From the NCBI GenBank assembly GCA_002398515.1, contig DGZL01000098.1, positions 7,889 to 21,606 of the forward strand: a DNA stretch of 13,718 nt. The letters are read 5' to 3'. The position numbers and the translations under genes were made by a program. A model generated the notes under the pieces. The model worked only from the letters and a program-made list of their open reading frames with translations, had not been told where the DNA came from and did not search any database. Each line of letters opens with the position of its first letter. The stretch's first letter is position 1. Below are positions 1 to 7,563 of the stretch, piece by piece. This DNA comes from Firmicutes bacterium UBA4981 (GTDB lineage: Bacteria; Bacillota; SHA-98; UBA4971).

Positions 1-680
1 CCTGCAACAGAAGCAACGCCCATGTCTTGACCCACCGCCCTGAGTTCCTGGCCGAGTTTAGTTCGGTAAAGCCACCGTATGCCGAGACACAGAAGAATTA
101 CCACGGCAATGGAAGCCAGGGGAATCTCAATACCGAATAGCCTTATCCTTATGAGGTTGTCAAGAGCGTATTTACAGTACTTAAGCTCAATCGTGCCTCG
201 TAATCCGACACCGTTATCCAGCATGATTTCAGGGTTCCTCACGGGAAATACTGTGCCGACCATGAACAAGAACACCAATTGATATACACCGTTTACGGCA
301 AATCCCAGCATCATGCTGGTTATCATTTCCCTGCCCCGCGCCTTGTTCAACACGTGACCTGCAGATATGCCTAAGACCACGGCAATAGGTATCGACATGA
401 GCACTGCAAGGACTAAACCTGCTAACCCCGGCAGTTTGTAGTGGGTCACGATAATTAACCCAATTTGCCCTGCCATAGCACCAAGCACTATGGCAAAGTT
501 CAAGCCAAGCCCTGCCGTGACCGGTATTATCAAGGATAGGACTAAGAACCAGTTGCGGGCTAACCGAGAAATCAACTCTTGAGCAACATACCTGGAGTTC
601 TGTCCACTTATGAGCATGCCCAAAATACACATGCCGAAAAATAATGCCGGAACGGCATTTTGCCGAATTCGTTCCTTCAT
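1..680 (-). CDS. ABC transporter permease, RbsC/LivH-like (second permease), partial
   Basis: Inner-membrane permease subunit of the importer encoded by this operon. The frame is open from the ATG at 680 to the window edge, giving about 226 residues, so the C-terminus is missing. It is strongly hydrophobic with at least five or six membrane segments. It shares clear landmarks with the neighbouring permease at 680-1720: a GLNF motif in an early helix, an LNKARGREM loop (RGQEM in the partner) and a downstream RNPE motif. The two are therefore paralogues that probably form the heterodimeric membrane channel, as in branched-chain amino-acid and sugar/nucleoside importers (BPD_transp_2 superfamily). 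The ATG shares its A with the TAA stop of the upstream permease (TAATG), and GGAAGGTGAT lies just upstream as ribosome binding site, which fixes the start. Substrate is unknown. Confidence 0.88.
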   Translation of the reverse strand, partial: MKERIRQNAVPALFFGMCILGMLISGQNSRYVAQELISRLARNWFLVLSLIIPVTAGLGLNFAIVLGAMAGQIGLIIVTHYKLPGLAGLVLAVLMSIPIAVVLGISAGHVLNKARGREMITSMMLGFAVNGVYQLVFLFMVGTVFPVRNPEIMLDNGVGLRGTIELKYCKYALDNLIRIRLFGIEIPLASIAVVILLCLGIRWLYRTKLGQELRAVGQDMGVASVA

Positions 681-1720
681 TAACCATCACCTTCCTTCCG
701 GGTCAAGGCGTAAAGGATCATACAGTTGGAAATGATGGTTTTGGCGACTTCGGAAATATCCCCTTGTATCACGCTGCGAGTCACAGGCAATGCAATAGTC
801 AAAAGCGTCTGAAACAGCACTGTGCCAAGCACAGCGTTCCAAACAGTCGCTTTCCGAGCGCTGGCACCGCCAATCAAGACAGCCGCCACTGCCGGGAAAG
901 ACATCATCAACGGGGCCATGTAGAGTTGAACATATCCAAAACTCTGACAGTAGATCACCATGCCCATGGCTCCCAAGGCAGTAGATAGGACTGTCCCAAG
1001 CACCCTCATTTTATCGACGTTGACACCGCATGATGTGGCAAATGCTGGATTTGCACCGGCAACCTTCATTGATACGCCAAACCTCGATCTGAAGAAAACT
1101 TCCAGAAGCAAGCAAGCGAAAGCAAAAGCCAGCAACAGTCCTACCGGGATTTCTACACCCAGTATCTCGAACCGCCAAAGATTATCGAGGATCTTGGCAA
1201 GAGAGTCGTCAACAGCCAGTGTCATACGAAGCCCTTTACCTCCGACCACCCAAATCATTTCCGGATTTCTAAACGGAGCTAAAAGCCAAAACATGCACAT
1301 TCCTGAAACAATGGAGAATCCGGTATATGTACCGATCATCATTTCCTGACCGCGTACCCTATTTAGGACCTGCCCATATAAGTACCCTGCAGCAGCACCC
1401 AAAACACACGCGATCAAAAGTGCAACGATAAGGCCCAAAAGTCCTGCCAGGTTGAATTCCATTACGACCAACATGCCAATGAGCCCGGCAATGATTCCGA
1501 TGGATAATCCGAAGTTCAGGCCTGCTCCCGATTGTACGCTGGGAACCATCGCCAACACCATGACTCCGTTCATTCCTATCCTGACCAATGAGTTACTCAA
1601 AAGCATCGAAGTAGGCAGACGGTTGACAGTGGCAACTATCATCAATGCCACAAGAAACAGGACTATTGTGAGCCTTGGAAGCCCAAACTTGTCCATCATT
1701 TGCTTGAAAGAACTAGACAC
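680..1720 (-). CDS. ABC transporter permease, RbsC/LivH-like (first permease)
   Basis: Integral membrane subunit of the ABC importer, 346 residues, close to the usual size of RbsC-type permeases. It has repeated hydrophobic stretches compatible with eight to ten helices, a GLNF motif near residue 70, an LNRVRGQEMM cytoplasmic loop and an FRNPEM motif shared with the next permease. An upstream in-frame start at 1774 exists, but I chose GTG at 1718-1720. AAGGAGGGAG (1726-1735) sits at the right distance, and this choice gives a short 8-nt overlap (GTGTCTAG) with the ATPase stop rather than a 62-nt one. The overlap suggests translational coupling and equal stoichiometry with the ATPase. Substrate cannot be read from the sequence. 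Confidence 0.9.
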   Translation of the reverse strand: MSSSFKQMMDKFGLPRLTIVLFLVALMIVATVNRLPTSMLLSNSLVRIGMNGVMVLAMVPSVQSGAGLNFGLSIGIIAGLIGMLVVMEFNLAGLLGLIVALLIACVLGAAAGYLYGQVLNRVRGQEMMIGTYTGFSIVSGMCMFWLLAPFRNPEMIWVVGGKGLRMTLAVDDSLAKILDNLWRFEILGVEIPVGLLLAFAFACLLLEVFFRSRFGVSMKVAGANPAFATSCGVNVDKMRVLGTVLSTALGAMGMVIYCQSFGYVQLYMAPLMMSFPAVAAVLIGGASARKATVWNAVLGTVLFQTLLTIALPVTRSVIQGDISEVAKTIISNCMILYALTRKEGDG

Positions 1721-3308
1721 TTGGACTCCCTCCTTCCCCTGCCATACACAAGCCGAATTCTGCATCAGGAGCATCAGGATCCAGAATCCCGCAAATTCTT
1801 CCCTTGTACATAATGGCTATTCGATCACACATGGATCTCAGTTCTTGAAGTTCAGAGCTTATCACAACAACAGTGATACCCTTCTCCCTGTTGAGTCTCC
1901 TTATCATGCTCAAAACCCGTTCCTTCGCCCCAACGTCTATACCGCGAGTAGGTTCTGAAACCAGGAGCACTCGAGGTTCCATGGTTATGGCTTTCGCCAC
2001 ACACACTTTCTGCTGGTTCCCGCCGCTTAGCCTGGAAACACTCTGCTGAGGCCCGGTACACTTGATTTCCAGCAACGATATCATGTCAACTGCGTGCTCC
2101 CTGATGGATTTCCTGTCCAGGATTGAAACAGGCAAAGGACCGATTCTCTTAAGGAATTTCTTCTTACTAATCATAGTTGCCAACGCGATGTTGTCTTCAA
2201 TGGATTCATCCAGCAACAAACCGACGCCTCGTCGATCCTCTGAAAGAAATACCAGTCCTGCGTCTAGAGCAGCCTGAGCGTTATTTAACGGAATTTCCTC
2301 GCCGTCACAGATAAGAGTGCCTGAAGAAGGGTAAAGACCCATTATGCCATTGGCGATACCTAGCTTCCCATGGCCTGCAAGTCCTCCCAGTCCAAGGATT
2401 TCTCCTCTTCGAACCGTCAAATTAGCGCCATTGACATACTCGCCGGGCATCTCAACACATAAGTCCCTAATCTCCAAAACGTTGCCGGCATCTGTAGTTC
2501 TTCCGGATTCCGCAGCTTTTGGACGGTTTATCTTCCTTCCTACCATCATCTCAGCAATGGTTTCCAGTTTGGTTTCGGTCGTGGGCATGGTTGCTATCGC
2601 TTCACCGTCTCTCAATACAGTGACGGTATCAGCTATTTCACATACTTCTTCCAGCCTGTGGCTGATGAATAACACTCCGATACCTGAGTCTGCAAGTTTC
2701 TTCAACACAGAAAGGAGTGTTGATGCTTCGGTTTCAGTCAAAACTGCGGTAGGCTCATCCAGTACCAGAACGGATAAATCCATCTTGTCTATTTCTCTGG
2801 CTATCTCGATAAACTGGCGATGGCCCACCGGCATGCCGACCAGAGGCAGCCACTCATCTATGTCCATCTCGATCCTATCCAAGGCCCGCCTGGTATCGGC
2901 GCCCATCTTATGTAAGTCAAGCGTCTCAAGCCTTCTGCCTGAAACTTTTGAGAACCAGTTTGATTTGGTGGGTTCACGATTTAGCTTGACATTTTCAGCC
3001 ACAGAAAACCCGGGCAGAAGCATGAATTCCTGGTGAACCATGCCTATGCCGGCTTCCATAGCATGTTTAGGGCTCTCAATCTCGGCCTTTTTTCCCTTGA
3101 GCCAGACTTCGCCTGTAAATCCGCCTGTCTCATGAATAACCGGCATGCCGAACAGTATATTCATTAGGGTGCTCTTCCCTGCCCCGTTCTCCCCCACCAG
3201 TGCGTGTATTTCCCCGGGCTTCACGGACAAGCTGACTCCCCTTAGTACAGAGTTACCCTCGTATTCCTTGGAGACGTTCTTGATTTGAAGCACCCATTTG
3301 TTGTCCAA
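1713..3308 (-). CDS. ABC importer ATP-binding protein, double cassette (RbsA/MglA-like)
   Basis: Cytoplasmic ATPase that powers import through the two permeases. It is 531 residues with two nucleotide-binding domains, the layout of sugar/nucleoside ABC ATPases. Cassette 1 has an intact Walker A (GENGAGKST, residues 39-47), Q-loop Q93, a divergent signature (PVGHRQ, 160-165) and Walker B with DE at 184-185. Cassette 2 has a degenerate P-loop (LAGHGKLG, around 310-318), a canonical LSGGNQQKV signature at 427 and a Walker B reading VSEPTRGID at about 450. A good P-loop in one half and a good signature in the other is typical of the family and implies asymmetric ATP sites. The start is TTG at 3306-3308, chosen because AGAGGTGAT lies just upstream; no ATG fits. 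The family assignment is firm; the substrate is unknown. Confidence 0.93.
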   Translation of the reverse strand: MDNKWVLQIKNVSKEYEGNSVLRGVSLSVKPGEIHALVGENGAGKSTLMNILFGMPVIHETGGFTGEVWLKGKKAEIESPKHAMEAGIGMVHQEFMLLPGFSVAENVKLNREPTKSNWFSKVSGRRLETLDLHKMGADTRRALDRIEMDIDEWLPLVGMPVGHRQFIEIAREIDKMDLSVLVLDEPTAVLTETEASTLLSVLKKLADSGIGVLFISHRLEEVCEIADTVTVLRDGEAIATMPTTETKLETIAEMMVGRKINRPKAAESGRTTDAGNVLEIRDLCVEMPGEYVNGANLTVRRGEILGLGGLAGHGKLGIANGIMGLYPSSGTLICDGEEIPLNNAQAALDAGLVFLSEDRRGVGLLLDESIEDNIALATMISKKKFLKRIGPLPVSILDRKSIREHAVDMISLLEIKCTGPQQSVSRLSGGNQQKVCVAKAITMEPRVLLVSEPTRGIDVGAKERVLSMIRRLNREKGITVVVISSELQELRSMCDRIAIMYKGRICGILDPDAPDAEFGLCMAGEGGSPSV

Positions 3309-3340
3309 TTGATATCACCTCTGCTTCCCCGCGACAAGGC

Positions 3341-3401
3341 GGCAGGATCTAGGATCCAAGATCCTGATCCAGATCCGGATTCAGATCCTGATCCCGATCC
3401 T
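3341..3401. repeat. GATC-rich hexanucleotide tandem repeat in the binding protein-ATPase gap
   Basis: The 112-bp gap between binding-protein and ATPase genes contains GATC at 3346, 3353, 3360, 3366, 3372, 3384, 3390 and 3396. From 3360 to 3401 the spacing is exactly 6 bp (GATCCN units, one decayed to GATTCA at 3378). The left end adds an 8-bp inverted repeat, CAGGATCT (3343-3350) with AGATCCTG (3359-3366), that can fold in the mRNA just upstream of the ATPase ribosome binding site. It could be a simple-sequence repeat, an mRNA stabilising or attenuating element, or a methylation cluster; none of these is proven. Confidence 0.85.
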
Positions 3402-3420
3402 ACCGTCTCTTCGTGCCGGC

Positions 3421-4548
3421 TCAGTTCTCTGCGCCGAGAATACGAGAACCGGAGAGTATTACGTAGAAATCAAGGTCATCATAGAGCTGCCTGACAAACA
3501 TTTCATTGCCGGCCTCTTTCTCGAACTGCTCATTAATAGCATCCAGGTCAGTCAACTCAATCTCTCCGTCAACAGCCCGGAGAGCCAGTTCAGTCATGGC
3601 CTGAATGATGGTCATGTTCAGAGCAACAGGCCACGTTGCAAAACGGCCTGCTCCGCCCTTTTCGACAATCTTCTCTTCAATTGCGTCCAGAATTGCGTTC
3701 ATGTCTCCGGCCATACCCTTAACATCAATTCCAAGAGCTCCGGGATAACCCATCGTGGGCCCGGGACTGCATTGCTCAGGGAAAATACATCCTGCATCAA
3801 GAGCAGCCCTGATCAAAGGCTCCTGCATAGCCAGATTGGTTCCGAACACAGCAATGTCTTTGCCGTGGGTCTTGACTTGAAGCGGCACGTCCTCAAGGAT
3901 GAACTTCTGGGTTCCGGGAATGCCGTCAGGACCCATGGGGTCAGGCGAAGAAATGTCGATGAACTCGATTCCTAAAGCCTTGCACTCTTCCTTGAATATG
4001 TCTTTGCGCTGGGAAACGAGGGGTATTGACATGTGTCTCGGGAATGAGTAGTGAAGGAACTTTTTGGCGCCCATTTCCTTGGCCAACTTGGGAATAGTTT
4101 TTCCGCGTTCAAGCTCATCGCGGTCAAAAACAATGTCAGCCTTTGCGCCAATAATCTTGGGGTCTTCTTGGGTTACGCCAACCAAAAGGAGAATATCATC
4201 TCTTGTTCTCCGAACCTTATCAAAAGCAGCCGCTGTTCCGGGCACACCCTGACAAACCACGATAGCTTTTACGTTAGAGTCGGCAGCCAGTTCGGTGATG
4301 CGACCAATCGTCGTTTCTTGTTCTTGCATGAAATTATCAGGATAGGTAACGTGAATGACACGGTCTCCGTAGCGTTCTTTCATTATTTCGGCTGCACGGT
4401 ACTCATCTTCTCCCTGAGAAACAGTGCCGGTCACAACGCCCACCTTAAAGTCTGCTTTGGCAGCTTGTTTGTCTTTTCCGCAACCGCTTATGGTAATTGC
4501 CAACACAACCAGCAACAGTAATGCAACGACTCTTCTTGACTTCTCCAT
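3421..4548 (-). CDS. Substrate-binding lipoprotein, DUF3798-like
   Basis: Exported binding protein, first gene of the importer operon, 375 residues. The N-terminus is a classic lipoprotein signal: MEKSRR, a hydrophobic core, then a lipobox ending ISGC with Cys23 as the predicted lipidated residue. The mature part starts with FKVGVVTGTVSQGEDEYRAA and continues with alternating beta-alpha segments like a type 1 periplasmic-binding fold. From memory the sequence matches the uncharacterised DUF3798 family, which accompanies RbsA/RbsC-type genes. A TTG start at 4572 is possible, but ATG at 4546-4548 is preferred: AGGAGGAATAGGAGT lies directly in front and it places the charged n-region correctly. 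The ligand is unknown; association with DUF3798 transporters does not define it. Confidence 0.88.
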   Translation of the reverse strand: MEKSRRVVALLLLVVLAITISGCGKDKQAAKADFKVGVVTGTVSQGEDEYRAAEIMKERYGDRVIHVTYPDNFMQEQETTIGRITELAADSNVKAIVVCQGVPGTAAAFDKVRRTRDDILLLVGVTQEDPKIIGAKADIVFDRDELERGKTIPKLAKEMGAKKFLHYSFPRHMSIPLVSQRKDIFKEECKALGIEFIDISSPDPMGPDGIPGTQKFILEDVPLQVKTHGKDIAVFGTNLAMQEPLIRAALDAGCIFPEQCSPGPTMGYPGALGIDVKGMAGDMNAILDAIEEKIVEKGGAGRFATWPVALNMTIIQAMTELALRAVDGEIELTDLDAINEQFEKEAGNEMFVRQLYDDLDFYVILSGSRILGAEN

Positions 4549-4572
4549 ACTCCTATTCCTCCTGTAAGACAA

Positions 4573-5044
4573 TTTAAACAGTGATTCTAGGTCAATCTGT
4601 TTTAAGCGTCCTCCCTGTATCAGGCCTGCCGCAAATCCAGAAATGACCCTCTAACGTCGATTGCTAGTGATTATTAAGTTCATTATGGGATTTAGACGCC
4701 GAATCGTATAAAGATCCCCCCTCCTGAGGCCATGAAATGGTAAACCCCTGTTTTTGCAGGAAGTTAAGTAGAGCAATGAATATTATTCGCTAGTATACCT
4801 AACATTGGGGGCATAGGTCAAGTAGTTTTGAACACGCAGAGCAATTAATATCAACCGGAAGCGGATATAGAGAGCTGCTCCAAAGCAGTGGTCGCCACAA
4901 ATCAGGGAGGCTAAGGCAGCAAGGTGATCAAAACAGAATTGCTAATAAACGTCAAAGCATATGGAGCCTTAGGCGATACTGTGAGGCGGCGAGATCTTAG
5001 GCGATCGCACGTCTGAAGTAACCTGGCTCGGGCCGAATTCGCCC
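4573..5044. other. Intergenic region upstream of the importer operon, no gene seen
   Basis: This stretch holds no convincing coding sequence. It carries the importer promoter (4792-4821) and a transcribed leader of about 237 nt (about 4785 to 4549). The leader has small inverted repeats, including CCTG/CAGG and CCAT/ATGG stems near 4735-4762, but matches no riboswitch class that I recognise. A 10-bp direct repeat, CTTAGGCGAT, occurs near 4969 and 4996. I see nothing else. Confidence 0.55.
4792..4821 (-). promoter_or_regulatory. Sigma-A type promoter of the DUF3798 importer operon
   Basis: On the minus strand TTGACC (4816-4821) and TATACT (4792-4797) are separated by 18 bp. Transcription should start near 4784-4787, leaving a leader of about 237 nt before the ATG at 4548. 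An 11-bp inverted repeat GAATA-T-TATTC (4778-4788) overlaps the predicted start site and could be an operator, though it is short and AT-rich. Confidence 0.75.
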
Positions 5045-5045
5045 A

Positions 5046-5083
5046 GAAAAAACCCTCCTGGAAACAAGCCCGCCTCCGGAGGT
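5046..5083 (-). terminator. Probable intrinsic terminator of the tRNA unit
   Basis: On the minus strand CCTCC-GGA, a 12-nt loop, then TCC-A-GGAGG forms an 8-bp GC-rich stem with one bulged base (5054-5082). A run of six T (5047-5052) follows after one G. It lies about 80 nt downstream of tRNA-Asp, with no gene between. Confidence 0.55.
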
Positions 5084-5160
5084 TACGCTGTAATGCTCTT
5101 GGTAGTTGTACATTTGCGCGGCCGTACTTGGCACAGTGACTTGCCTCTGTACAAAGAAAA

Positions 5161-5238
5161 TGGCGGAAGCGACGGGATTCGAACCCGCGATCTCCTGCGT
5201 GACAGGCAGGTATGTTAGACCAGCTACACCACGCCTCC
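5161..5238 (-). tRNA. tRNA-Asp(GTC)
   Basis: The minus strand folds as a full cloverleaf. The acceptor GGAGGCG pairs with CGCTTCC (one G-T wobble). The anticodon stem CCTGC/GCAGG encloses loop CTGTCAC with anticodon GTC. The T arm is GCGGG-TTCGAAT-CCCGT, discriminator G, and 3' CCA is encoded. It is the second gene of a two-tRNA unit, 33 bp after tRNA-Val. Confidence 0.96.
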
Positions 5239-5271
5239 GCTCAAACTTATGCTTATCGCTTATATTCAATT

Positions 5272-5346
5272 TGGTGGGCGAAGGCAGATTTGAACTGCCG
5301 ACCCCCTCCTTGTAAGGGAGGTGCTCTCCCGCTGAGCTATTCGCCC
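5272..5346 (-). tRNA. tRNA-Val(TAC)
   Basis: The minus strand gives a complete cloverleaf. The acceptor GGGCGAA pairs with TTCGCCC, the D arm contains GCTC/GAGC, and the anticodon stem CCTCC/GGAGG encloses loop CTTACAA with anticodon TAC. The T arm contains GTTCAAAT, discriminator A, and CCA is encoded. It is the first gene of the tRNA unit. Confidence 0.96.
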
Positions 5347-5389
5347 CGGTTGCCTCTGAAATACAGGCACAACACCTTAGGCAATTGCT

Positions 5390-5418
5390 AGTATAGCTGA
5401 AACGCCAGGAAGAGTCAA
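5390..5418 (-). promoter_or_regulatory. Near-consensus promoter of the tRNA-Val/tRNA-Asp unit
   Basis: Minus strand: TTGACT (5413-5418), a 17-bp spacer, then TATACT (5390-5395). The predicted start lies near 5383, about 37 nt before the mature 5' end of tRNA-Val. This strength and position fit a stable-RNA promoter. Confidence 0.85.
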
Positions 5419-5600
5419 GACTTCATCACCAGGTTTTTTCCCTTACTTCTGTCACTCCATTCTCTTCATGATACAGTCGCCGACACGGGTACCCTGAAAT
5501 TCGTAGAACGACTTTTCATCAGCGATGTCTTTATTACAGCATATCCTTATAAGAGGCTAGTAGACCCATCTTGTGCTTCGGTGCCCATGACGGGCATCCT

Positions 5601-6455
5601 CTACAAGAACGTTACGTTAACAACGATAGACTCCAACTCGTAAGTGGTCTCCTTAGGACGCTTAGCCCCTGTCATGTAAGTTATCCGGGCGTTATCGCAG
5701 AAAACAAAGATTCCTTGTTTGAAGCCTGATTCTGGCGAGTACACTCTTAATACGACTTTCGCTTTGGCCCGTTTAGGAAAATCCGAAGATGTATTGTCTT
5801 CTAAACTATGCCAACTCCAGACAACCTTAGTTTTCCGGGTCTTCTCATCGCGCATAATTGTCAGCCTAGGTTCAATGGGAGATCCTCCTTCAGGGACAGG
5901 ATCAATGGTTCCGGGACTATCCACGGCTTCAACTGCGAGTTCGGACCCGAACTCAAGAGTTGCGTCCCAATACCTCCAGCCCGTCGATGCCCTCATGTTG
6001 TAGACAGACAACTCGATCTCCCAGGCGACCGCATCACCCGGTGGGACTTGGAACTTATCGCCTTCCACACGGATGTTCTCGATAACTGCAGTTGCCTGTA
6101 TTGTCAACTGAGCGTCTTTCACTTTTCGTTCAATAGTTATCATGGAACCTGTTTCCGTCCGAGGATTCACTTTAGGCGAACCTGCTTCGGCAGCCAGGCG
6201 ATTTAATACACCGGTATCCGCTAGCAATCGGCCGGCCAAAGCTCGGGAATGCTTCGACTTGACAGAGTCCCGCATAGCCGAAGCAACATGAGCATTTGCC
6301 CGCTGGAGCTCAGTCCCGTCTCGGAATTGCTCGCGTGAGGTCACGCTAATAAGGGACTGTCCAGATGCCGGCAACGCATAGACATAGACCACCAGCATAC
6401 AAAATATGAGGAAAACCCGTGCTATAGAGGCAATCAGTATCCCTTTTCTTGTCAT
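5601..6455 (-). CDS. Secreted or membrane-anchored protein of unknown function
   Basis: I do not recognise this 284-residue protein. It begins MTRKG, then a long hydrophobic segment (about residues 6-28) followed by ALPASGQS, which reads as a signal peptide with a cleavage site near residue 33. The rest is soluble. From about residue 110 it is rich in alternating hydrophobic/polar strands (for example LTIQATAVIENIRV and AVAWEIELSVYNM), suggesting a beta-sandwich, possibly Ig-like, fold. It has no lipobox and no clear C-terminal anchor. The start at 6453-6455 is chosen because AGGAGGGG lies just upstream and the promoter at 6505-6533 excludes the longer reading frame. It is monocistronic, between the tRNA unit and a gene-poor stretch. 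A role in the envelope is likely from export alone; anything more is guesswork. Confidence 0.75.
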   Translation of the reverse strand: MTRKGILIASIARVFLIFCMLVVYVYALPASGQSLISVTSREQFRDGTELQRANAHVASAMRDSVKSKHSRALAGRLLADTGVLNRLAAEAGSPKVNPRTETGSMITIERKVKDAQLTIQATAVIENIRVEGDKFQVPPGDAVAWEIELSVYNMRASTGWRYWDATLEFGSELAVEAVDSPGTIDPVPEGGSPIEPRLTIMRDEKTRKTKVVWSWHSLEDNTSSDFPKRAKAKVVLRVYSPESGFKQGIFVFCDNARITYMTGAKRPKETTYELESIVVNVTFL

Positions 6456-6504
6456 CACAACCCCTCCTGGGATAGCGTTCATTCCTTTATTATCCATTTG
6501 CCTT

Positions 6505-6533
6505 ATCGTAACACGGTGGCTTCCTCCTGTCAA
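6505..6533 (-). promoter_or_regulatory. Promoter of the 284-residue secreted protein gene
   Basis: Minus strand: a perfect -35 TTGACA (6528-6533), a 17-bp spacer and -10 TACGAT (6505-6510). The start is predicted near 6498, giving a leader of about 43 nt before the ATG at 6455. It is a housekeeping-sigma promoter, so the neighbouring sigma-54 activator need not control this gene directly. Confidence 0.8.
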
Positions 6534-7563
6534 TTATTGTAAATAGCTACGCAATGCGCCTCACATTTTTTACTGACTCTAATGCCGCTGAAAGAAGCCC
6601 CAATTTGGGTTAAGCACCATAGGCCCCATCTATCTGCGCCCAGGTCTTTAAAACCCAATACTCACGTAAAGGATCGTCTCAAAAACTGAGACTGTCCTTG
6701 GCGACATACTCAAACTATGCGTGTGAGGAATAATCCAAGAATCCCGCACTAGGCTAAAAGACCTACAGAAATGAGCCATAAGCCTAATGGTCTGATTTTT
6801 CCCAATATGTTAATATCATGTCGATCATTAAAATAACCGCATAATTCAGCCATTGATTTCTCACGACAAGGCTACCTTGTTGAAAGGCAAGTGCGCAAAG
6901 CTGCGGATCTAAAGCCAGTAGGATTCTGGCCAGGATAGCCGAGCTGCCGAAGAGAGAGGTAGGTTGAATCACTTCGGTAGGCCACACAGAGGGTTTTGGG
7001 TTTAGCCGGCTTCAAATTTGCGCAGTTCTGCCACTTGTTATTAGAAGTAATTCTTGGCTGAATTCTTAAAACCTCTTGGTGATCATCGACGTGTGCACAA
7101 TGGGAATGGGTGCGATGGTGACACTGAAGAGGTTTTTCTACAAGAAGGATTCGTCTTTTGAGCAAAGAATACTCTGCTTAAGATATGAATAAACCCCGAT
7201 TAGGCAACGGTCATAACGATTATATGGTCTTGGTGGAAACATAAGGAAAGATGGCACGGAACATGGGCAGTATGGGCATGCGAAGGTGAGCCCAGGAGAC
7301 GCCCTAACATATGACACTTCTGTAGGTCTTGTGAGATACCCGGTAGTGATGGATGTACGCTTCTAAAGTCAGCTTACACCCGTCTAACGGGTATTTCGTG
7401 TCTAATGAGGAATTCGACTTTTCAGTAGGTATGTCGTCATTTTACTCGGTAAATGGCTATTGGCGGTCAAAAAGGGAGTCATTATCCGTCATCTTGCCGG
7501 GTGCTTGTGAGGCCAAGATTCTTGAGAGCAGGTCAGCCCCTCTTTGAGAAAGGGTGTTAGGCA
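6534..7563. other. Gene-poor stretch of about 1 kb between divergent genes
   Basis: Nothing here is convincingly coding. Short open frames exist (minus 6784-6987 and 6872-7165, plus 7353-7547), but none has a good ribosome binding site or a recognisable product. In the plus frame running from about 6889 to 7192 there are only two internal stops, and its last segment (7070-7192) reads NLLVIIDVCTMGMGAMV and on to a TAA. It could be a decayed gene, though I cannot name it. A stem-loop is present at 6670-6698. No sigma-54 type -24/-12 element with correct GG-N10-GC spacing was found in front of the activator at 7564. Confidence 0.5.
6670..6698. repeat. Imperfect inverted repeat / stem-loop
   Basis: AGGA-TC-GTCTCA-AAAAC-TGAGAC-TG-TCCT: a perfect 6-bp inner stem (6676-6681 with 6687-6692) and a 4-bp outer stem (6670-6673 with 6695-6698), separated by a 2x2 internal loop. 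There is no T run after it on the plus strand and only a weak one on the minus strand, so terminator function is doubtful. Confidence 0.6.

Noticed and set aside
229..690. Minus-strand open frame of 153 codons
   Set aside because: It lies in another frame of the partial permease, whose continuous hydrophobic translation, RBS and TAATG junction are far more convincing.
3285..3494. Plus-strand frame with an Asp-Pro repeat over the GATC array
   Set aside because: The repeat only follows from the hexamer in one frame; there is no RBS and it crosses two minus-strand genes.
5128..5145. TTGGCAC...TTGC on the plus strand as a sigma-54 promoter
   Set aside because: The spacing is 11 bp instead of 10 and no plus-strand gene follows; it lies just past a tRNA gene on the opposite strand.
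4997..5269. Minus-strand open frame of 90 codons over tRNA-Asp and its terminator
   Set aside because: It runs through a tRNA gene and a terminator hairpin and has no independent coding evidence.
5106..5315. Plus-strand open frame of 69 codons across the two tRNA genes
   Set aside because: It is the antisense translation of tRNA-Asp and tRNA-Val (the ATGFEPA-like pattern is a known artefact of tRNA complements).
5601..6533. Longer 310-residue version of the secreted protein
   Set aside because: Its N-terminal part covers the -35 and -10 boxes of the gene's own promoter, and the signal peptide would no longer be N-terminal.
6670..6698. Stem-loop taken as the end of an insertion sequence
   Set aside because: No transposase, no second copy of the end and no target-site duplication were seen.
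7252..7268. TGGCAC followed by GGGC as a sigma-54 promoter for the activator or a neighbour
   Set aside because: The GG and GC elements are 12 bp apart rather than the required 10, and the -12 box does not match TTGC.
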